From Bemisia tabaci (lineage: Eukaryota; Arthropoda; Insecta; Hemiptera; Aleyrodidae): a DNA stretch of 64,000 nt. This document shows positions 58,201 through 64,000 of this stretch, piece after piece. The stretch is taken from NCBI RefSeq assembly GCF_918797505.1, contig NC_092798.1, forward strand, positions 48,320,985-48,384,984, given 5' to 3'. Made by a program: the position numbers and the translations under genes. The notes beneath the pieces are model-generated. The model was not told the origin of the DNA. It saw only the letters and a program-made list of their open reading frames with translations, and searched no databases. Positions within the stretch are counted from its first letter, which is position 1. Each line of letters starts with the position of its first letter.

Positions 58201-61200
58201 TACTTTTGTTCTCCCTCGCATTTTATCCTACAGCGTTCTTGTAAGATTTTATTTTTTGTGCAAGTTTCTAACCAACATAAGAAAACCTTGCTTTTTGAAA
58301 ATTTGGAGAAACTGAAAATCCTAGCTAACTTTCACAATTCACCAAAAGAATGCCTCTATCCAATAAAATTTCTCAAAATCATGTGGCGTTTATGCAGAGA
58401 ATAATTTTGAAATCATGTCGCCACACCATTATTAGATAGTACTCTCAATTTGATCACTCGTCAAATTGCCAACAAAAATTAATCATGCTCTCAAATACCT
58501 TTTCCAGATACCATAGAATTCTGCGCAAAGATAAAGTGAAACAGCAAATAAAGGATTTTGAAAAACTGAAAGAAGATGATCCAGAAGCAGCTTTGGAACA
58601 AATGAACCAAATTGAAAGAGTGAGAGCTGCAGAACGAGCAACTTTGAGACACAGAAACACAGGTCGTTGGGCTAAAAATATGGCGATTCGAGCTAAATAT
58701 GACAAAGAGGTAGATTTCTTTAAATTTTCCTGTAGTTTTTTTTCTCTAAGTGCTAAGAAATAACCTCAATCTAAAAACTCTTCATTGAAAGTGTGCTTCT
58801 ACTCATCAAGCCTAATAAATATCTTGATGGCATGATTGCTTCTCCAATGCTCGCAGCACAAGCAATTTTTCTGAAAAAGCTTCTTCTCAAAAATCCTTGA
58901 ATGTGAAAAATGAATTAACAGTCACTGAATAATTTTGTTGAGTTTTTTGTCATGTCAAGCTGTTACAAAAGCAACACAGTTTTCAACCTAAAATTTTTTT
59001 GTTTGGAATCTGAGGTCTAATTCAGAATTTTAGAAAACTCGGTCAAAAGAAGAACTTTTGCAGGGTATTTATCACCCTAGAATTAATGTGTATTTTGTGA
59101 GAAATGCGACAATGATATTGTGTCTCTATGATGACTTTTATCTCTTGAATTCTTTTTGTGTTGAGAAATTTAACAAATTTGATTAAAAATTCATAATGCA
59201 TAAGAATTGCAACTGTCGAAAAATTTGATAGTGTAGGGAGCAGTTCGAGTTGAGGCCTATCACACTTCACCTTGCCATCCGCTCTCTATTTAAAAATATA
59301 TTATTTATCATCAAAGGCAGCAGTGGCTTAAATGAAATACTGTACAGTCCTATTTAATGAGTCGTCTTGGTTACTGATTGACAGGTATTTCAATTTTTTT
59401 CAGGCTGTCTTAGAGTATTTGCAAAATTTCTTCGTAAAATTTGGAAATTTCTATCTATAGGTTTTTTCAGTTAATGTATAGAGATTTCAAGGCTATGTTT
59501 CGTAAGTTAAATTAAGACACCATTTCATAGCGTAAGTTCTTATGTTTTTAGAGTCGACAAGTATTAGCTGACCAAATTGAACAAAGCCGTTCGCTAACAC
59601 AGAAAATGCAGACTAATTCTAGCGATGAAAGTGACGGCGAAGAACTCGAGCTTGAGGATGCAGCAGATAATCCATGGATTGATAAGGATGAAAAGGATGC
59701 AACAAACGAGGCAGACAAATTTTTCAGTGGCTATCGTAAGTATTGGACGGACAAAAATAAAGATGTAACTGAAATTGACATCAATGTAAGCGCGGATCAA
59801 GATAAACGGAGAAACCAAGAAGTGACGTTAGATGCCAGCAACAAGGAAACAGGTGACAGCTCTGGAAAGGACAAAAGTCCAAAAGCAAAGAAGAAGAAGT
59901 CAAATACATGGGTTGTTAAACCCTCCACCAACAAAGAGGTTGAAGTCAAAGAGTCTGACAAAGATTCTAGTCCCACAGTTGCAAAAAGTCCTGCCAAAAA
60001 TAAAAGCTTCAAAGCCAATTTAGCAGACTTCGATAATGCTAAGCCTAGTAGTGAGTCTGCAGCAAAAAAAGCGGATGTAAACATCGACCCTCTGAACATC
60101 ATCAAAGTGAATCCAAAGGCAATTAAGTCAGGCTTTGCCCGCGATTTCTCAGCTTGTAACATCATTGATGATGATGAGGATGCTGAGATCACTGAAGATC
60201 CACATTTAACGATTGCTGAAGCGTTTGCAGATGATGATGTTATTGGGGAATTCAGGTATGTATTTTTTAGACTCAGTTATTCTGAAAAATATTTTTTGGG
60301 TCATTAACAACACCGATCGCTTTCCTATACCCTCTGTGAATCCTATAGAATATCACTATAAGAAAGGCGGAAGAATTCCTGTGATTTAAGTGCACTCTCT
60401 ACCTGTCAAAAATGCAAGAATTAAAAATTACTGAACGAACTCATTGCACTCTTTTGTAGAATCTTTCAAGTGAATCCTGAGTAAATAGCTTTGTATATCT
60501 CCATAATTTCTATTTTTGGCAAATCATGAGTTTCTTCGGATTTCCCTCTCAATTAAATTAGATGAGCAGAAAGTGGATCCATATCTGTGGAGTACATGAT
60601 CAAATTTTGAAATTTGTAGGTCAAGCTCAACCGAAAGAATGTCATCGGTCGATGCTAACAAGTGATCGATGAAATTTTTGCCCGTACTTTTGTCTGCTTA
60701 ACAATGCTAATATCCTAGATCAATTGTATACGTAGGTCTTTTTTCTCTCAATCCAATTTTTTTTTAAAGAAACTCAAATAAATCTGATAGTTTGTCTTAC
60801 TTGGATCTGTAATGATACTTTTAATCCATTGATAAAATATCGAAGTTTTGAAGTAGAGTGATTTGAAGTTTTAATCTGCTATTCTCAGGACCAAAAAGTG
60901 TCAGGTTATAGTGTATTTTTATGTCCTCTATCCACATGAAAGTGAATTAAGTTACTCAAAATTATCCGTACCTGGACCAATATCAGGTTTTCAAGACAGG
61001 TTTTTTAAGCTTTAAAATTGAAGCACCATATTTTCAACTATTGGATACAAAATTTTAAGTAAGAAAGAGTATACAACTATAACCCCGCAAAAATTCCTTG
61101 CTACCAACCCATTGGATTTTTAGGGATTTCGAAAGCCATTTCCTCAGCTAAAATTAAATTAAATGCCAAACAGGAATATGTAGGCATTGCAAATTATTTA

Positions 61201-62959
61201 CTTACTCTCCAAAAATGACTGTAAAAAACTGTGCAACTGCCCCAATATATTTCTTATCCGTCTTTAGTCTGAAATTTTCATTCTGTTCTCTCATTTTGTC
61301 TTTAGAGCGGAGAAAGAAGAGGAGAATAAGAAATCCGAAATCCCTGAAGTGGAAGTTGGCATGCCTGGATGGGGTTATTGGGCTGGTCACAAAATGCAAC
61401 CCAGCCAAAACCCTCGCAAAAGACGTCGTAGGATTATAAACTTGCCAAAACCGCCACCTCGGCTGGATCAGAACAAAGGACGTGCAATTATTTTTGAAGA
61501 AGAATCTCAATCTGCGCAGGCTCATCAGGTATAATTTGCTTTTTTGATTACTATTACTTTATTTAGTGTCCCACAGACTGTTTATAAACCATGTAATGTA
61601 AGACAGTAAGTTGGAATTTTTTAGCCAACGTCCATTACAAATCCAGGAAATTGGAAATCTCAATAGGTACATGTAATCTCATGTAATGTACCACCATAGA
61701 TGCGTTGTTAATGATGTCAACTGAAGTCAGCAACGTAGGTCTTTTCTACAATAGCGCTCCACGGTGAATAAATCAATTTTCATCATATCTTAGCACGCAC
61801 ATGCCAGAAGCTCTTGGATTTCTTCCATTTCCTATCATAATAATATCTACACATGTCCTTTAAATTAAATTCAGGAATAGAACTTCTCAAAAGTGCTCAA
61901 CTGTGAGCCCATCAACTTACCAAGCATCAAAGTTCTTGATTAATAGGCTTACTTTTGAACATTTCCAAGAAGTAAAAATTCCTGGGTTATAAGATTGAAG
62001 GCATGTGCAGATATTATTTTGATATTATTTGGAAGACACACGAAAGCATATTTGGATTATTTCTTGATAAGATTATTTCATCATAAACTGATTGATTTTA
62101 TCGATACCCTTCATGAATCGCAGAAAAACGCACGGTTTTTTGAAGCCACACGGAAAAAAATTAAATGTTGATTTAGCATTTATAATGTTAAAAAGATGTC
62201 CGACAAGTTTCAAATGCTGATTTTACATTTTAACAAATGCTAACTTAACTTTGCCCGCTGCAAAACGAACAAATTAAAATGTAATGTTGGCATTTTTGTA
62301 ATGTAAAATCAGCATTTGAAACTTGTCGGACATCTTTTTAACAGTGTAAATGCTAAATCAACATTTAATTTTTTTCCGTGCAAACTGTTTGTTTTCTTCT
62401 TACTTTTTTGCTCTTCCAATAAATAAAAAAAGTCACTCACTGGAATGATACAGTTTTTGAATTTGAATTGCAATTTATAATGACAATTCAATTCATTAAA
62501 AAGTAAACGAATGCCACATTTAACGCCAGACAATGCAGCCCTGGATCCTTCCTTCTCAATGCTGACTCAGGCGCGCGCAACCCCCCCCCCCCCCCCCTCT
62601 AGAACGTTGGATTTTTTTAATTTATTTTTTACTTCCAAATATTTTCATCTCCTTCAGTTCAGTCAAGTTCTGCGATTCTGATTGTAACTTTTTTCCCCAC
62701 TACTTTTTCATTTCTCCTTTGGTTGTTCGAATTGATTTATTTTTGCTTATTGTTTCAGATTGATGCAATTCCATTCCCATTCAAATCAGTCGAAGATTAC
62801 GAAAAAAGTGTTCGGCAGCCAGTAGGGAAAGTGTTTGTACCCACAACCGCCAGTAGGAAGTTAACCGCTCCACCTGTTGTAACCAAATTAGGAACTGTAA
62901 TCGAACCGATGGATTCATCTCAGTTATTGAAAACTGATATTTTAAAGTTAAATAAATGA
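46429..62959 (+). CDS. UTP14A: UTP14, U3 snoRNP-associated protein / small-subunit processome factor
   Basis: Nine coding exons join in phase to 2055 nt, 684 aa (vertebrate UTP14A is about 770 aa). UTP14 is a nucleolar component of the SSU processome needed for 18S rRNA maturation; in yeast it activates the helicase Dhr1. Family landmarks in order: LRNLDGKKK and VSEFHLGK (N-terminal), KWQSVVETNRVADQMKFPL, PLEEAMAAVL, a basic coiled-coil-rich block with FLAVKAKYQKKIKSKKYHRI (about 225-245), EEAALEQ-type EDDPEAALEQMNQIERVRA, the highly conserved TGRWAKNMAIRAKYDKE, an acidic/Lys-rich middle (320-540), the PGWGYWAG tryptophan motif (564-571), and a C-terminal IPFPFKSVEDYEKSVRQPVG block ending in VVTKLGTVIEPM. 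Start: first ATG after acceptor tttgtctgtag, so a 5' UTR exon lies upstream. The stop overlaps an AATAAA. Confidence 0.95.
47451..47834. repeat. Exact tandem duplication of 192 bp
   Basis: Two adjacent copies (47451-47642, 47643-47834), each starting AATCAAGCCAACAGATGAAG, appear identical throughout. UTP14 intron 1. Confidence 0.93.
48096..48321 (+). CDS. UTP14A: UTP14 coding exon 2
   Basis: Acceptor ...ctaccag, donor GTAAGC, ends in phase 0. Residues 45-119, LQAPTRVEPSFQVSEFHLG to RTVEKK. Confidence 0.92.
48717..49038. mobile_element. hAT-type MITE
   Basis: Ends TAGGGGTGTTC / GAACAGCCCTA, flanked by 8-bp repeats TCTACAAA and TTTACAAA (one mismatch). No transposase frame. Its right flank overlaps the TA of the next element. 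UTP14 intron 2. Confidence 0.78.
49043..49265. mobile_element. Palindromic MITE with TA target site
   Basis: CAAAGGCTGTCCCACAATGA / TCATTGTGGGGCAGCCTTTG (one base offset in the C/G run), arms of about 90 bp containing ATCAACAGATTGAGCTGATC, TA on both sides. Tc1/mariner-like by target site. UTP14 intron 2. Confidence 0.85.
49373..49528 (+). CDS. UTP14A: UTP14 coding exon 3
   Basis: Acceptor ...ttttgctag, donor GTAAGT, phase 0. Residues 120-171 with DKWQSVVETNRVADQMKFPL. Confidence 0.93.
49623..49647. repeat. Poly-T tract
   Basis: 25 consecutive T; UTP14 intron 3. No associated element recognised. Confidence 0.85.
51476..51547 (+). CDS. UTP14A: UTP14 coding exon 4
   Basis: Acceptor ...cttttccag, donor GTTTGT, phase 0. 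24 residues, KPTPLEEAMAAVLKKSEVAQ to ENR, aligning with the TPLEQEIFNLL segment of vertebrate UTP14. Confidence 0.88.
51736..51808. mobile_element. Left half of a split palindromic MITE (family B-like core)
   Basis: Contains TGAGCCCTGTCATGCG and TATTCTTATGGATCTCAGGG, the inverse of the family B core. Outer arm CAATGGGATGAATTTAATTC pairs with the sequence at about 55935-55956. The element resumes at 55895 after the inserted DNA. Confidence 0.75.
52842..55502 (-). CDS. LINE ORF2: endonuclease and reverse transcriptase
   Basis: 886 codons. N-terminal apurinic-type endonuclease: TETHL (36-40), SGDYNAK (139-145), SSDHIP (214-219). Reverse transcriptase: SSYRPISLLSIIGKLFERL, FGFRRGHSTIEQV, LAGVPQGSVLGPILFLIY and the catalytic FADDT (about 666-670). 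These order and motifs fit the Jockey clade. The last about 35 residues are not LINE-like; the expected basic C-terminus (with AKHPNSRALRLLQNCKKGL) appears in another frame ending at 52801, so a one-base frameshift lies near 52930-52945. No other stop or break was seen, so the copy is young but probably inactive. Confidence 0.9.
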   Translation of the reverse strand: MDVLKIGCFNCNSVNKRSAEILTYVLDNDYDIFMLTETHLAQGVHYYGKPNGYLFYQVDHPSDNCRGGVGLLIKKSIKHFYDPKLDVKTDNFQSVGVRVFTNIGEIYIATVYCPPNCPGTNKEAFLKFFNNMPNRFIISGDYNAKSHSFSCRAENPRGKELLQAIKVISAQTLTDGFPTYYPSDPLKQPDILDFFVVRNISKNYLAVGSEIEMSSDHIPIKMAIHSSVILKRKNQITNSKTNWDLFRNILNESISICEINSIPKLEEETELISNLIRSAASDASPIMKYTNNGLNLPTELREMIRERKRARFKWQKSRFYKDRQYFEKVNRITTNKITEFRNERTFNFLRELTPSFATDYSLWKVTKYLKKGASFTCPLKKPDGTWTESHQEMADEFSRHLTETFKPHKDIKSDLDILAETAKITPTPSEPFSKITRSEVTDMIKYKIQIKKAPGMDMISGDMLKNLPGKAIRKLTDIFNASLELQWVPTIWKKAEVVLFHKKGKPPQLASSYRPISLLSIIGKLFERLFLKRLMPVIAERKILPSHQFGFRRGHSTIEQVHRITELIESCFEQKLVCSVALLDIAQAFDKVWLEGLALKMLKLLPVNYHTLLVSYLNGRSFRVRHEDTYSNFMPILAGVPQGSVLGPILFLIYVHDLPVARGTRVSTFADDTGIAAAGETLEMANASLQQGLDATSKFCNRWKIKLNGTKSQQTAFTLMRCNESTVNLAGEEIPVVNPANYLGMRLDARLTYGPHIKIKRKQVQDKFKSMWWLFRPASGVSIKNKLLLHNMILKPIWSYGCQLWGTAARTNIQKIQAVQSLILRGITGVRWDDYVRNDTIHQILGVPPVVETIKISQPDTPKGWPSTPTPGLSDYSKTAKRASDA
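55489..55770 (-). pseudogene. C-terminal fragment of LINE ORF1 (gag-like)
   Basis: The frame reads FPDLPNKKGNQSKDLNNQI, an Asn-rich stretch and VSMMNQLMLTIGNLCDRMSR, a short amphipathic coiled-coil, ending INGRS then TAA. Its stop overlaps the ORF2 start (ATGGACGTTCTTAA), the usual overlapping arrangement in Jockey elements. The N-terminal part, including any zinc knuckles, is missing. Confidence 0.75.
55895..55956. mobile_element. Right half of the split MITE
   Basis: CTCAGGGCTCATG continues the core interrupted at 51808; ATCAAAAGGAACTTTG-inverse arm ends near TTCCAATGG. Confidence 0.7.
55950..56520 (+). repeat. Dispersed repeat family C, longest copy
   Basis: The first part (55950-56165) matches 25891-26065 and the second part (56195-56520) matches 39375-39740, suggesting the other two are fragments of one longer non-coding element of 550 bp or more. 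Confidence 0.6.
56873..57012 (+). CDS. UTP14A: UTP14 coding exon 5
   Basis: Acceptor ...tgttaatag, donor GTAAGA splitting a Lys codon. Encodes KHEEKQKKYNLTLKEMIERR to KKIKSK. Confidence 0.94.
57655..57754. mobile_element. 100-bp pogo/Tigger-like MITE
   Basis: TA-flanked; left end CAGTAAGACCTCAAATTATC, right end inverse TAGTAAGACCTCGGTTTATC. CAGTA...CCTC termini are typical of pogo-group elements. UTP14 intron 5. Confidence 0.75.
58508..58709 (+). CDS. UTP14A: UTP14 coding exon 6
   Basis: Acceptor ...ttttccag, donor GTAGAT, phase 0 at the end. Encodes YHRILRKDKVKQQIKDFEKL to AIRAKYDKE, the most conserved part of the family. Confidence 0.95.
59552..60255 (+). CDS. UTP14A: UTP14 coding exon 7
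   Basis: Acceptor ...gtttttag, donor GTATGT. Residues 310-543: SRQVLADQIEQSRSLTQKMQ, then a long acidic and Lys-rich low-complexity region to DDDVIGEF. Confidence 0.94.
61306..61528 (+). CDS. UTP14A: UTP14 coding exon 8
   Basis: Acceptor ...tgtctttag, donor GTATAA, phase 0. Residues 545-618 with VGMPGWGYWAGHKM and the basic RKRRRRIINLPKPPPRLD stretch. Confidence 0.94.
62149..62380. repeat. Palindromic MITE-like element
   Basis: CACGGAAAAAAATTAAATGT ... AAGATGTCCGACAAGTTTCA at the left mirrors TGAAACTTGTCGGACATCTT ... AATTTTTTTCCGTG at the right; arms of about 85 bp are nearly perfect. UTP14 intron 8. Confidence 0.87.
62581..62597. repeat. Poly-C tract
   Basis: 17 consecutive C. Similar C runs lie at 4138-4150, about 18455 and about 46806, all in non-coding DNA. 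Confidence 0.85.
62759..62959 (+). CDS. UTP14A: UTP14 coding exon 9 (terminal)
   Basis: Acceptor ...ttgtttcag. Residues 619-684 from IDAIPFPFKSVEDYEKSVRQ to the TGA. Confidence 0.94.
   Translation: MDAIPFPFKSVEDYEKSVRQPVGKVFVPTTASRKLTAPPVVTKLGTVIEPMDSSQLLKTDILKLNK
62951..62956 (+). promoter_or_regulatory. UTP14A: AATAAA overlapping the UTP14 stop codon region
   Basis: AATAAATGA: the polyadenylation-type hexamer lies inside the last two codons. Another AATAAA occurs near 63289. Which is used is unknown; the later one would give a more ordinary 3' UTR. Confidence 0.35.
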
Positions 62960-64000
62960 ATGTTTTATTTTAACGCTTGTCGGTCTATTTCAACCAATTC
63001 CACTGGTCAACACGGGTTGGTCTGCCAAAAAAGTAGGAATTGAGGCCAGGTTGATTTTAGTGCCTGATGATTCTGAACCTGACCTTTATTTTTCTGGACC
63101 AGTTTAGTCTTTTCTAAAAAAGTCTTAATTTTCTCCAGAAATCAAACTTTGCTGTGTTAAATTCAATCACCCAAAAATTCTGAGCCTAGCGAAGAGAAAT
63201 CAAGGTCATTTCTGGATTCAGCAGCCTAAAATATGAAGCGAATTTTGCTGAACAATGATGTACCATTACCTTTTACCTATCGTCCAAAAAATAAAGTCAT
63301 TGTCAGTCATTAAAGTACCTTTTCCCCCTCTTTGCTACAGTTCATTTTTAATTGACTAAGAGACATTTTTAAAAGTCTTCTTTGAAGAAAATTCGCTCCT
63401 CACTTCAACAATCATAGGCCGCAGTAATTAGTATCTGAAAAAATTTAACATGAAAAACAAGCTTGTTTGTCGGCAAAATTTCCAAGCAAAGATGTTGAAG
63501 TATTGATGTTTGAAAGCAAGTCAGTACGTAATGCTTATTTTTACTGTTATCATATATTTTTGCTGCGATCTATCAAAAGTCACCTGCAAACTGTTTGGAC
63601 TGACTGTCTCTTGTTTGCAGATGTGGAGCATGGTGATGAGTCTTAAACTAACAAGACAGGGAACGAAGAGCAAACAGATATCTAAACTTATCTCTTTAAA
63701 CTTTGCTTTGAGTCTGATCAGGTGCAATCATAGTCATGTAATATCTTGAGACAGAGCATTTAAATTGAGCATACTGATTAAGTAGGGTAACAAACTTCCT
63801 AAAAGTTAGCATACAGATGGCCGAAGTCAGGAAATGCATACCTGTAATTTTGACATTGGAAGTCTCCGCTCATGTTTTAATTTTTTCAAAAGAAAATGAA
63901 CAAATAGCTTTTCTTGAAATTTTGTGTGAATTTTCCATCCGCATTCATAAATATTTGCAGAGAATTTTAAGAAGATATTTTGGTTGGTTCTCTTTTGTGA
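62960..64000. other. Downstream of UTP14
   Basis: UTP14 3' UTR then intergenic sequence. No exon or element recognised. Confidence 0.45.

Noticed and set aside
59606..60307. Separate 233-residue gene starting at an internal Met
   Set aside because: It is UTP14 exon 7; the acceptor at 59551 and phase-compatible neighbours show the Met is internal and the end past 60255 is intronic.
1..64000. tRNA genes, CRISPR arrays, prokaryotic operon signals or toxin systems
   Set aside because: No cloverleaf with A/B boxes was recognised, no regular spacer-repeat array exists, and genes are intron-containing.

Overview
This is a eukaryotic, AT-rich, intron-rich nuclear window, most likely from an insect. 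Hemiptera is possible, judging by the density of short fold-back elements and the type of SWIM-domain transposase relic, but the species cannot be fixed from sequence alone. Long introns with GT-AG borders carry short coding exons, so few long open frames are real genes. Three conserved genes could be assembled exon by exon with consistent reading phase.

Layout. (1) 1-2500: probably the 3' end of an unidentified plus-strand gene. (2) 4780-16118, plus strand: a phafin (PLEKHF-type PH+FYVE endosomal protein), nine coding exons, 272 aa. (3) 16119-25258: intergenic, with several inverted-repeat elements and one orphan exon candidate. (4) 25259-40635, minus strand: a ZNF800-like zinc-finger protein, eight coding exons, 1104 aa. 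(5) 40636-46428: the interval between the divergent 5' ends of ZNF800 and UTP14. (6) 46429-62959, plus strand: UTP14, the U3 snoRNP/small-subunit processome protein, nine coding exons, 684 aa. (7) 62960-64000: downstream sequence.

Mobile DNA sits almost entirely in introns and intergenic gaps. It includes a mariner-derived element with TIRs of about 265 bp and a transposase relic; two hAT-type elements; a truncated LINE with a 17-bp target duplication; a Jockey-like LINE with a nearly full ORF2; and more than ten palindromic fold-back elements, several in multiple copies. Two places stand out. The largest ZNF800 intron holds two consecutive palindromes. One is an almost perfect inverted duplication with 1.45-kb arms and a 0.7-kb spacer, whose arms carry a SWIM zinc-finger transposase C-terminus. 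The nascent ZNF800 transcript should therefore contain a very long hairpin. UTP14 intron 4 holds a three-level nest: a palindromic MITE, split by an element whose ends are arrays of GTCTAC-like sub-repeats (8-bp target duplication), itself carrying the Jockey LINE.

The three genes have unrelated basic roles (endosomal PI3P/lysosome traffic, transcription regulation, ribosome biogenesis). Nothing suggests a functional cluster. I found no tRNA, rRNA or CRISPR array.
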